This document shows, one piece after another, positions 1 through 5,085 of a stretch of DNA of 6,300 nucleotides. Made by a program: the position numbers and the translations under genes. How positions within the stretch are numbered: position 1 is the first letter of the stretch; each line of letters starts with the position of its first letter. The notes beneath the pieces were generated by a model. It did not search any database and was not told the DNA's origin. It saw nothing but the letters and a program-made list of their open reading frames with translations. Origin of the DNA: Actinomycetota bacterium (GTDB lineage: Bacteria > Actinomycetota > Humimicrobiia > Humimicrobiales > Humimicrobiaceae). The DNA lies in the NCBI GenBank assembly GCA_004376325.1, contig SOKC01000025.1, positions 1 to 6,300 on the forward strand, written 5' to 3'.

Positions 1-44
1 CCTAAAATAATGGCAACGATCAGTAGTATAATCCTTAGCCTCAT
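1..44 (-). CDS. cpaB: Start of a probable Flp pilus assembly protein CpaB/RcpC (partial)
   Basis: Only the first 14 codons are in the window; the gene runs off the left edge. They read MRLRIILLIVAIIL, a short basic start followed by a hydrophobic stretch, which fits the N-terminal membrane anchor usual in CpaB/RcpC. The start is well supported: AGGAG at 51-55 sits six bases before the ATG. It lies 93 bases downstream of the TadG-like gene on the same strand, in the position cpaB often takes in Tad loci. CpaB is an envelope protein with SAF-type domains that takes part in Flp pilus secretion. The identification rests on context and a few residues only. Another small membrane protein of the locus, such as a TadV-type peptidase, would start similarly. 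Confidence 0.45.
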   Translation of the reverse strand, partial: MRLRIILLIVAIIL

Positions 45-137
45 TTTTTTCTCCTGTTATATTCTGATAGTTATTATTAGTCTTAAAATTATTTTTTTAT
101 TGAAATTTGTTCTACTTTTTACATCCACATGCTTATT

Positions 138-1136
138 CTATTTTATGAGACGTATTACCCTTAGACCAAGTTCTTCAACAGGTTTCACACCACCATCAGT
201 AACTATCAGAGCCTGTGAAACAAATTTTCCGATAATCTCGCCTTTATTACTTCCACTAGTGACAATATTAGTAATTATAAAAGGTGCAAAGGCCAAGATC
301 TCTATTTGTTCTTCTCCTGTTGGATGTTCAAGTCTATTAATAACTGGAACCATTACAAATTGACCATTTGGTTGAACAAGTTTACCATCCTCTACCAATT
401 CGTCAAAATCATGAATAGTACCATCTCCATACTTTGCTAACCTTTCATAAACTTTAGTTGATGTTTTACCCATATTTCCTGGTTCAGTCCATATCATATC
501 CCCTACTTTTAAATCACCTTCGTAACCGTCTACAATTCTGGGATAATACTCATTAGCACCACCACTTGAATGGGGAACGTTTGGATCAAGATCTAAAGCA
601 TAGAAATTCCCCTCATTTTTTTCATAGGATTGAGGACCATATTTTAAAGTTTTTTCAGTCTGTCCTGACAACCACTCGTTCCAATCTTCACCTGGATCAA
701 GTTTAACTCCCCAGGGTACTACATTGCTTACTTCTTCAGGTGATGCAATAATAGCTTTAGCACTTGCTCCTACTGGAGTTGAATTTTCTCCTGTCACCCG
801 GGCAAAGTATAAAGGAGCATCAGGATTTAAAACAGTTACAGTTATGGTATCATCTGTAGCCCAGGTATAACTAATCTCAACATCTATAGAGTCAATATTT
901 TCCCCATAATTGTTATTAGCATAATCAATAGCTTTTTGTATTGCTTCATCAGGATTCTCAGGCAATTCTTGAGCTCCCGCCAGGGCAGCAGAGTCAGCAA
1001 CTGTCTGAAGTAACCTTCTCTCTTCAAAAAGTGAACCAACGTCTATAGTCATAGCCACTGCCAACATAAGGGTTACAAGACCTACCGCTATTATAATAGC
1101 TACAGCACCCTTTTCGTTTCCTAAAATTTTTTTCAT
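138..1136 (-). CDS. tadG: TadG-like Flp pilus assembly protein without a vWA domain
   Basis: Encodes 332 residues. A short basic start with the sequence NEKGAVAI is followed by one membrane segment at about residues 11-32, then FEERRLLQTVADSAALAGA (37-54). The motif DxAALAGA after a single N-terminal helix is the hallmark of the Tad/TadG N-terminal region (Pfam 'Tad' type). Processing by the prepilin peptidase is doubtful because no Glu stands at +5 after the Gly. The rest is an extracytoplasmic domain of about 290 residues, with the conspicuous blocks LKYG...GNFYALDL (164-183) and GYEGDLKVGD.IWTEPGNMG (204-223). No von Willebrand A domain with a MIDAS motif is visible, and the protein is shorter than classical TadG. 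The start has AGGAAGT at 1147-1153, ten bases upstream. It follows tadE by 47 bases and is surely co-transcribed. The family call is confident; the exact role in assembly is not known from sequence. Confidence 0.85.
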   Translation of the reverse strand: MKKILGNEKGAVAIIIAVGLVTLMLAVAMTIDVGSLFEERRLLQTVADSAALAGAQELPENPDEAIQKAIDYANNNYGENIDSIDVEISYTWATDDTITVTVLNPDAPLYFARVTGENSTPVGASAKAIIASPEEVSNVVPWGVKLDPGEDWNEWLSGQTEKTLKYGPQSYEKNEGNFYALDLDPNVPHSSGGANEYYPRIVDGYEGDLKVGDMIWTEPGNMGKTSTKVYERLAKYGDGTIHDFDELVEDGKLVQPNGQFVMVPVINRLEHPTGEEQIEILAFAPFIITNIVTSGSNKGEIIGKFVSQALIVTDGGVKPVEELGLRVIRLIK

Positions 1137-1183
1137 TTAAATATTCACTTCCTATTTATAAAGTACCTCTTATTTAGTTATTA

Positions 1184-1585
1184 TTATTCATAATATTCCA
1201 GACGCATAATCGCTTTGTTTTTAAGAGGAATATCCCAGCTTCCGACTAAAGGTATAGTTATTGAAATATTATATGTAATCTCCACTTCTACTGGGTCTCC
1301 TATATTAGTTCCTTCGGGAGTACTTATTACGATATCATCTTCAGTGATTTGTACTGGAAAGGCACGCTCAATAATAATGTTTTCCAGATCAGGATTATTG
1401 AGGTCTACAGCAGCTATTCGTGCCCCTTCTCTTGCTGCATGAGTAATGGTGATATAATTATTAAAGGCAATCCCAAACTGAACTATTCCAAAGACCAGTA
1501 TGATAAGTATTGGCAGAATAAGAGCAAATTCTACTGCACTTGCACCTTTTTCACTTTTTATAATCCTATGTCTTCTTATTATCAT
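1184..1585 (-). CDS. tadE: TadE-like pseudopilin
   Basis: Encodes 133 residues. A basic leader ends in SEKG and is followed by ASAVEFALILP and a hydrophobic helix (about residues 20-40). The prepilin peptidase site is G14/A15, with Glu at +5 (E19) and Phe at +6, the pattern of TadE pseudopilins. ITHAAREGARIAAV (47-60) is also typical of the family. The C-terminal part is a small beta-rich extracytoplasmic region. TadE is an accessory pseudopilin needed for Flp pilus biogenesis. The start is forced by an in-frame TAA two codons upstream. The only Shine-Dalgarno match, AAGAGG at 1588-1593, is just two bases from the ATG, which is unusually close and may weaken translation. Its distance from flp (235 bases), with a strong dyad in between, suggests separate control from the pilin. 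Confidence 0.9.
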   Translation of the reverse strand: MIIRRHRIIKSEKGASAVEFALILPILIILVFGIVQFGIAFNNYITITHAAREGARIAAVDLNNPDLENIIIERAFPVQITEDDIVISTPEGTNIGDPVEVEITYNISITIPLVGSWDIPLKNKAIMRLEYYE

Positions 1586-1666
1586 TGCCTCTTATTTAAA
1601 ATATATTAAAAATCCACACCCTAATTTTAAATCTTTTAAGATCAGTTTTTCTAAAAATGGAATATC

Positions 1667-1696
1667 ATTATTTATTTTCCTCTAGTAATTAGTCAA
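1667..1696 (-). promoter_or_regulatory. Possible internal promoter for tadE-tadG
   Basis: On the minus strand TTGACT (1691-1696) is followed after 18 bases by AATAAT (1667-1672), five of six bases matching at each box. It lies between the flp-tadE dyad and tadE, where a second promoter would let tadE onward be made independently of flp. In such AT-rich DNA chance matches are common, so this is only a candidate. Confidence 0.35.
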
Positions 1697-1728
1697 CTCC
1701 ATTTAGTTATTTAAATAGCTTATTCTTC

Positions 1729-1770
1729 GGTCACCTGGTACCACCTTTTCTTAAGTGTCACCAGGTGACC
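1729..1770. repeat. 11-bp perfect inverted repeat between flp and tadE
   Basis: GGTCACCTGGT (1729-1739) and ACCAGGTGACC (1760-1770) are exact reverse complements around a 20-base loop, and are clearly GC-richer than their surroundings. In the flp-tadE transcript it would form a stable hairpin about 50 bases after the flp stop codon. No T run follows on the minus strand, so it is not a textbook intrinsic terminator. A stabilising 3' end for flp mRNA, a partial terminator, or a dyad protein-binding site are all possible. The loop contains one copy of the 18-19 base motif also found at 2503-2520. Confidence 0.75.
1741..1759 (+). repeat. Dispersed motif, copy 1
   Basis: CCACCTTTTCTTAAGTGTC. It matches the copy at 2503-2520 except for one inserted C and one T/C substitution, in the same orientation. 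This copy forms the loop of the flp-tadE hairpin. The two copies flank the HTH-flp gene pair. Confidence 0.6.
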
Positions 1771-1820
1771 AATACAGTATTCATATCAATTCTTTTATGC
1801 TTTGGTATAGTTGTTATTAG

Positions 1821-2006
1821 TTACCCACCAGGAGTTCCAAGTTTATCAACTACTGTCTGGAATGCATCTCTTATTTGACCTCCGAGAAGTGCAACAACAG
1901 CGACAATTACCGCAGCAATAAGTGCAACTATCAGGCCATATTCAACAGCAGTTGCTCCTCTTTCACATTCTTTAATAGCTATATACCATTTAAGCAATCT
2001 ATTCAT
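1821..2006 (-). CDS. flp: Flp-type class IVb pilin precursor
   Basis: Encodes 61 residues, the usual size for Flp prepilins. The 17-residue leader (MNRLLKWYIAIKECERG) is followed by ATAVEYGLIVALIAAVIVAVV. Cleavage after G17 by a TadV/FppA-type prepilin peptidase would give a 44-residue pilin with Glu at +5 and Tyr at +6, the Flp signature, and one long hydrophobic helix that packs the fibre core. The short polar tail ends LGTPGG. The product is the structural subunit of a Tad pilus used for adhesion, surface sensing or colonisation. Translation should be strong: AAAGGAGGTG at 2011-2020 is almost a perfect complement to the 16S rRNA end. The gene lies 37 bases after an HTH gene and 235 bases before tadE. 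A Cys at position 14, inside the leader, is lost on cleavage. Confidence 0.97.
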   Translation of the reverse strand: MNRLLKWYIAIKECERGATAVEYGLIVALIAAVIVAVVALLGGQIRDAFQTVVDKLGTPGG

Positions 2007-2043
2007 CTTACACCTCCTTTAAGCCAGTCGCTTCTTATCTATA

Positions 2044-2286
2044 TCATGTTTTTTCATCTATAAGGGATGTTTTCTTCCTCACATCCTCGAACAATATTAC
2101 CTCATCTCTATGTATATACCAGCTTTTGCCTATTTTTTTTGCTCTTATCTTACCCCATTTGCACCATCTTCTGACAGTTACAGGGTTTACTTTAAATATT
2201 TTTGAAACCTCACCAACCTTATAATAATTACACATATTACAAATGATACCTTTCCTATTATTTTCCAGTAGTAAAAAATACTGCAT
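2044..2286 (-). CDS. Small excisionase/MerR-like helix-turn-helix protein, first gene of the Tad operon
   Basis: Encodes 80 residues from the first ATG, or 63 from a second ATG at 2235. The core YKVGEVSKIFKVNPVTVRRW (22-41), then WGKIRAKKIGKSWYIHRDEV, is the winged HTH of the excisionase / 'HTH_17' families: helix 1 at about 24-33, recognition helix 34-45, and a wing with the usual KIGKSWYI strand. Such proteins bind DNA as single-domain regulators or as recombination directionality factors. With the first ATG the leader would be only about 15 nt and lacks a Shine-Dalgarno site. The second ATG has AGGAAAGG at 2249-2256 but 13 bases away, so the start is unsettled. The longer form carries a CNMC pair (C16, C19) just before the domain. 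No integrase lies nearby, and the gene reads straight into flp 37 bases on, so regulation of the pilus operon is the likelier role (inference). Confidence 0.85.
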   Translation of the reverse strand: MQYFLLLENNRKGIICNMCNYYKVGEVSKIFKVNPVTVRRWCKWGKIRAKKIGKSWYIHRDEVILFEDVRKKTSLIDEKT

Positions 2287-2307
2287 AGTATTATATAATG
2301 CTGTATT

Positions 2308-2336
2308 ATTTTATATTGTATTGTATCATTTGTCAA
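2308..2336 (-). promoter_or_regulatory. Near-consensus sigma-A promoter of the HTH-flp operon
   Basis: On the minus strand a perfect TTGACA (2331-2336) is followed after exactly 17 bases by TAAAAT (2308-2313), with the start site expected near 2301. It stands directly before the HTH gene and is the best-matching promoter in the window. The leader to the first ATG would be only about 15 nt. Confidence 0.75.
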
Positions 2337-2464
2337 TAGAAATTTATATTTTTTTATTAATACATTTAAAAATATTTTAGCCCAACAATAATATATTAAA
2401 TATTTTATAATAATATTATTACTATTTTTTACCTCATCCTTGAATAAAACTTCGGTATAAAAAC
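2337..2464. other. AT-rich intergenic stretch without genes
   Basis: This stretch lies upstream of the HTH-flp promoter and is almost entirely A and T. No open frame with coding character, no tandem repeat and no RNA gene could be recognised on either strand. Together with 2490-2724 it separates the Tad operon from the lipoprotein unit. Confidence 0.6.
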
Positions 2465-2489
2465 AAAAATACCGACTAATTCAGTCGGT
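2461..2489 (-). terminator. Intrinsic terminator, minus strand
   Basis: ACCGACT (2471-2477) and AGTCGGT (2483-2489) pair perfectly around a 5-base loop. Read on the minus strand, the stem is followed at once by ATTTTTGTTTTTA. It should end transcripts coming from the lipoprotein / rhodanese-remnant unit and so insulate the HTH-flp promoter. A further TCGGTAT at 2452-2458 could also pair with the proximal arm. Confidence 0.75.
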
Positions 2490-2502
2490 TTCGCTATTAG
2501 CT

Positions 2503-2520
2503 CCACTTTTCTTAAGCGTC
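2503..2520 (+). repeat. Dispersed motif, copy 2
   Basis: CCACTTTTCTTAAGCGTC, nearly identical to 1741-1759. Here CTTTTCTT (2506-2513) also pairs with AAGAAAAG (2528-2535), giving an 8-bp stem with a 14-base loop. The copy lies about 170 bases upstream of the HTH promoter. Confidence 0.6.
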
Positions 2521-2724
2521 CAAATTAAAGAAAAGCTTCATCACTTCTAAATTTTAATATTTTTTTATGTATTTCTACTAAATATTTATACTTTTAAAAA
2601 ATCTACTTTTAATAATTGTATTAAAATTATATTACTATTTTTATAAAAATGTCAAGTTTTTTATTAAAATTAGCTTTATAGCTATTTAATTAATTCAAAT
2701 TAGTTATAATCATAATAATTATTT
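2521..2724. other. AT-rich intergenic stretch without genes
   Basis: Very AT-rich DNA with many stop codons in all frames. Apart from the right arm of the 8-bp stem at 2528-2535, only a small palindromic segment (TAGCT-TTAT-AGCTA near 2670) is visible. No gene is supported. Confidence 0.55.
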
Positions 2725-2874
2725 TTATCCTCCCACCTCAACTGGATAACCTTTTTCTTCCCACTCAATAATACCCTTTCCTGTCATATCATAAACTTCT
2801 TCAAAGCCATTATCTACTAAAATATTATAAGAAATGTCTCACTACTGAAGAACGATAAATTCAGAGTCAGCCTC
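2725..2874 (-). pseudogene. Remnant of a rhodanese-like sulfurtransferase gene
   Basis: The minus strand reads, up to a stop at 2725-2727, a 37-codon tail containing ILVDNGFEEVYDM and GIIEWEEKGYPVEVGG. These are the C-terminal helix and strand of a single-domain rhodanese (the usual pattern is LxxxGFxxVYxMxGGIxxWxxxGYPVE). In the same frame further upstream EADSEFIVL resembles the strand before the active-site loop. Between the two stand CAG, TAG and TGA instead of the CRxGxRS loop, and TGA also stands before EAD. The first half of the gene is missing: the lipoprotein stop lies only 34 bases away. Intact members carry sulfur on the loop cysteine, so this copy cannot work. The insert in TGKGII is also unusual. 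The C-terminal family match is good; the exact breakpoint is inferred. Confidence 0.7.
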
Positions 2875-2908
2875 TCACCGGCCAAGATAGGAATGAGAAA
2901 ACCTTATT

Positions 2909-4210
2909 CTAATCAAATGACAGAGAACCAAGCATTTTCTTATATACCTTGTCTGCAAATTCCTGATAGTATACATCGGAAACTTTTAAAAACAAATAAA
3001 GCATATTGCTCCTGTTTATAAAAATCAGGTCAACATCCCAGCCATCTTTATCTTCACCCGGATAATGGTAATTTATCTGCCTGTAGATGACATCGCCAAC
3101 TTCCCCTGTGCTTTCTGACTTTTTAACATCTGGAGTATCGTTTGAAGCAACCAAACCATTTAATAATTGGTCAGAAAAATTGGAGTAATTTTCTTCAGAG
3201 GGGAAATGTCCCTCCTTTAAAACCCGCATATGAATAATGACATTAATATTATCATAGGCCGGTATAAAATCTACCTCAAGCCCTGCTTCACTTTTCTTTT
3301 CTTCAGATTTCTCTTCAGATTTCCAATCATCAGGATAACAGACAGAAAATTTGTATTCTTCATTCTGGTATACATTCCCCAGGCTAAAAGTGGCATCAGG
3401 AACTTCTTTTTCCACTTCCACTACTTTAAAACAATATTCATCATCCAGCAATCCGTTATGAAAAACTTCAACCCTGTAACTATCAACCGGCCACAACTCA
3501 TCATTAGTTATTTCAAAAACAATATAATCAGGCAAATAATAATCTTTATCAATAGTAAACTCCTTCTGACCTAATAACTCATCCTCACCCCGGTACCATT
3601 TAACTCCCACGGTCTCACCCTCAATCTGGCAATTTAACCTTAACAACGTATAAATAATATCATCAGGATAGAAACTTTCGGTAACAGCTGTAGGCTGACT
3701 TGCCTCATCTATTTCACTGGATAATACTACCCCGGTTATCTCCAGTTCGGGAGACTCAATAATAAAACCTGCACTGCTTATTAACTGGCTGTTATGGTAA
3801 AAATCAACCCTGTAATTCCCCGGTTCCCCTATAATACCCCCTTCCTGGGCGGGAACAATGTAATTTGAAAGGTAACCTTCTATATAGCCAGAGCCTTCCT
3901 CAAGGTATCTGCCTGTGGAATCAGCAATTATCTCCCCCGTATTTACGTTTATCCAGGTAAACTCCCATATATCTTCAGCTTTGGTTCCGGACACACTTAT
4001 GGTTGCAAAAATTTTTTCCACCCCAACATCAAAACTGTTTCTAATCTCCAGAGGAGCAAAAGTAACCATATCTATTTCCCCGCAAATAGTTAAATCGCCA
4101 AAACTAAGTTTATGAGTGCAGGAAGAAACAATGGGAGCAAATAACAGGATAAAAGCAGTAATAATTATAGCTGCCAGTATTTTTATTATAATCTGATTTT
4201 TCATTATCAT
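2909..4210 (-). CDS. Lipoprotein with a duplicated beta-rich module and a PsbP/DcrB-like C-terminal region
   Basis: Encodes 433 residues, no named family recognised. It has a signal peptide with the lipobox IVSSC, so lipidation at C31 is expected. Two similar modules follow: residues about 78-153, ending GNYRVDFYHNSQLISSAGFI, and about 198-266, ending DSYRVEVFHNGLLDDEYCF. Both have a central W and the pattern YRV-(D/E)-x-(Y/F)-HN, which suggests tandem Ig-like sandwiches that arose by duplication. A charged KSEEKSEEKKSE linker sits inside the third part (about 280-433). That part begins EEYKFSVCYPDDW, the opening strand motif of PsbP/DcrB/Mog1-like domains. A surface binding or envelope-maintenance role is only a guess. 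The start is either ATG 4210 or ATG 4204. Neither has a clear Shine-Dalgarno site, so translation may depend on the small ORF upstream (4252-4362). A hairpin followed by a T run lies between the two. Confidence 0.85.
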   Translation of the reverse strand: MIMKNQIIIKILAAIIITAFILLFAPIVSSCTHKLSFGDLTICGEIDMVTFAPLEIRNSFDVGVEKIFATISVSGTKAEDIWEFTWINVNTGEIIADSTGRYLEEGSGYIEGYLSNYIVPAQEGGIIGEPGNYRVDFYHNSQLISSAGFIIESPELEITGVVLSSEIDEASQPTAVTESFYPDDIIYTLLRLNCQIEGETVGVKWYRGEDELLGQKEFTIDKDYYLPDYIVFEITNDELWPVDSYRVEVFHNGLLDDEYCFKVVEVEKEVPDATFSLGNVYQNEEYKFSVCYPDDWKSEEKSEEKKSEAGLEVDFIPAYDNINVIIHMRVLKEGHFPSEENYSNFSDQLLNGLVASNDTPDVKKSESTGEVGDVIYRQINYHYPGEDKDGWDVDLIFINRSNMLYLFLKVSDVYYQEFADKVYKKMLGSLSFD

Positions 4211-4243
4211 CTTACGGGAATATTTTCAGGGCTTTTGTTATAT

Positions 4244-4277
4244 AAAAAAATTTATGAAGGCTGCCCTTCATTGGGCA
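4244..4277 (-). terminator. Attenuator-like pair of mutually exclusive hairpins
   Basis: Arms ATGAAGG (4254-4260) and CCTTCAT (4265-4271) form a 7-bp stem with a 4-base loop. On the minus strand this is followed by AAA and then seven T (4244-4250), an intrinsic-terminator layout. A second stem, TGCCC (4262-4266) with GGGCA (4273-4277), lies slightly upstream in the transcript and shares bases with the first, so only one can form. The stop codon of the 36-residue ORF overlaps the terminator stem, and the lipoprotein gene begins 34 bases beyond the T run. Whether it ends or only attenuates transcription cannot be told by eye. Confidence 0.6.
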
Positions 4278-4362
4278 CCACACAAATTATACTCATTCCA
4301 TCTTCCCCTGCCTGGAATTGGTGAAGTTCAGAGGGCAAATCTTTTTTCTTTTTTATAATCAT
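4252..4362 (-). CDS. Small 36-residue protein or leader peptide
   Basis: The ORF begins MIIKKKKDLPSELHQFQAGE, has one Cys, and ends NEGQPS. No family is recognised and there is no signal peptide or membrane segment; the start is strongly basic and the rest is polar. Expression signals are unusually good for so short a frame: AAAGGAG with AGGAG at 4368-4372, five bases from the ATG, and a perfect extended -10 (TGATATAAT, 4403-4411) about 40 bases upstream. Its last codons lie in two overlapping hairpins, one with a T run, just before the lipoprotein gene. It could be a free-standing small protein, or a leader peptide whose translation decides whether the lipoprotein is transcribed. No run of one amino acid codon points to classical amino acid attenuation; the only run is four Lys near the start. 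Confidence 0.6.
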   Translation of the reverse strand: MIIKKKKDLPSELHQFQAGEDGMSIICVVPNEGQPS

Positions 4363-4402
4363 CTATACTCCTTTAAAAATAAACAAGACATATCAAATAA
4401 AA

Positions 4403-4432
4403 ATTATATCAGATTATATATAAATATAAGAA
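4403..4432 (-). promoter_or_regulatory. Extended -10 promoter of the small ORF / lipoprotein unit
   Basis: TGATATAAT (4403-4411 on the minus strand) is a perfect TGn-TATAAT element. A weak -35 (TTCTTA, three of six) lies about 18 bases upstream, which is acceptable for an extended -10 promoter. The start site would be near 4396, giving a leader of about 34 nt to the ATG at 4362. Confidence 0.55.
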
Positions 4433-4501
4433 AATAAAAACTTAAAAGTTAGTCCTATAAGGTATGGATAAAAGGATATCACATATTTTGCTGGCATCAA
4501 C

Positions 4502-4732
4502 CTATTCCGATAAAAAAAGGGTCACCAACTCGTCAAATGAGCAATTAAATTGAACATTACCAACAGTGGAGAGATGTTCTATAGACTCTATAGTTAAGTT
4601 AACAAGTTTTGGAGTAGATATAGATTTAAAATAAATCAATAATTGATTGGTACAGACCCTTAATAACCTGACTTTCAAATATAAGCAGGATTTTAAATAA
4701 TATTTAGCAGATAAAAGAAAAGGACTCTGCAA
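4502..4732 (-). CDS. Doubtful hypothetical ORF, possibly a 3' gene remnant
   Basis: Reads 76 residues from a TTG, ending FDELVTLFLSE. No ATG is in frame, and the nearest ribosome-like site (AGAGAGG near 4749-4755) is about 16 bases away. The same frame stays open upstream through 4733-4837, as far as a TAG inside the RRM gene's end, giving about 107 codons in all with a plausible residue mix (for example QWVNPIADKREEKFLFWLQS). That suggests either the tail of a gene whose start has been lost, or chance openness. No family could be recognised and no signal peptide is seen. It starts inside a 14-bp inverted repeat. Confidence 0.25.
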   Translation of the reverse strand: MQSPFLLSAKYYLKSCLYLKVRLLRVCTNQLLIYFKSISTPKLVNLTIESIEHLSTVGNVQFNCSFDELVTLFLSE

Positions 4733-4767
4733 CCAGAATAAAAATTTTTCCTCTCTTTTATCTGCTA
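4705..4767. repeat. 14-bp perfect inverted repeat with a 35-base spacer
   Basis: TAGCAGATAAAAGA (4705-4718) and TCTTTTATCTGCTA (4754-4767) are exact reverse complements. On the minus-strand RNA the stem can continue with a G-U pair, an A-U pair, a bulge and GGA/UCC, to about 19 pairs around a loop of roughly 24 bases. No T run follows, so it is not an obvious terminator. It lies downstream of the RRM gene. It could be an mRNA 3' structure, a small RNA, or a short inverted-repeat element. Confidence 0.7.
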
Positions 4768-4797
4768 TTGGATTAACCCATTGATATATCGAATTTT

Positions 4798-4815
4798 GAT
4801 TATTTTTTAATAATC
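4798..4815 (-). terminator. Weak AT-only hairpin after the RRM gene
   Basis: GATTATT (4798-4804) and AATAATC (4809-4815) form a 7-bp stem with a 4-base loop, immediately after the RRM stop codon. The stem is almost all A-T and no real T run follows on the minus strand, so termination here would be inefficient at best. Confidence 0.3.
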
Positions 4816-5082
4816 TTAATATCTTCGATATTCTCTATTTGGTCTTTCTCTACGAGGGCGCGCTTCATCAACTTTTAAACTGCGCCCCATAAAATCACTG
4901 CCGTCCAGTTCTTCTTTTGCTTTTTCAGCTTCAGATGAATCAGACATTTCGACAAATCCAAATCCTTTACCCGGGATTATATCGATTTGGCTGACTTTTC
5001 CATATTTAGAGAAGAGCTCTTCCAGTTGCTCATTAGTAGCAGAATAATCAAGATTCCCTACATATAGTTTACTACCTTGCAT
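4816..5082 (-). CDS. Small RRM-domain RNA-binding protein
   Basis: Encodes 88 residues, one RNA recognition motif plus a short basic tail, the usual build of bacterial Rbp-type proteins. RNP2 is LYVGNL (6-11) and RNP1 is KGFGFVEM (39-46); RNP1 keeps both aromatic positions that stack on RNA bases (F41, F43) but ends in Met where an aromatic residue is commoner. EELFSKYGKV (21-30) and the helix EAEKAKEELDGSDFMGRSLKV complete the fold. The tail PRRERPNREYRRY is arginine-rich. It probably binds single-stranded RNA in the cytoplasm; related cyanobacterial proteins are often cold-induced. The start is firm: AAGGAGGT at 5091-5098, eight bases from the ATG. It appears monocistronic, with its own promoter and a long structured leader that can hide this ribosome site. 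Confidence 0.95.
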   Translation of the reverse strand: MQGSKLYVGNLDYSATNEQLEELFSKYGKVSQIDIIPGKGFGFVEMSDSSEAEKAKEELDGSDFMGRSLKVDEARPRRERPNREYRRY

Positions 5083-5085
5083 TTT

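Noticed and set aside
10..363. Plus-strand open frame of 117 codons, hydrophobic start
   Set aside because: It lies antisense to the TadG-like gene and the cpaB start, both with ribosome sites and family motifs; it has no ribosome site and no recognisable protein features.
1215..1685. Three overlapping plus-strand open frames
   Set aside because: All are antisense to tadE or in the AT-rich gap after it, with low-complexity translations; tadE is unmistakable.
2450..2545. A riboswitch (c-di-GMP-I type) before the terminator
   Set aside because: The string GGACGC and a downstream terminator suggested one, but the conserved core bases and helices of known classes could not be placed, and no gene follows directly.
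2836..2960. Insertion-sequence end or transposase tail on the plus strand
   Set aside because: The plus strand stays open here, but no transposase motif, terminal repeat pair or target duplication could be found, and it overlaps the good C-terminus of the lipoprotein.
3230..3574. Plus-strand open frame antisense to the lipoprotein gene
   Set aside because: Its translation is rich in Phe/Ile as expected from a complement of AT-rich coding DNA, with no ribosome site; the minus-strand lipoprotein has a signal peptide and domains.
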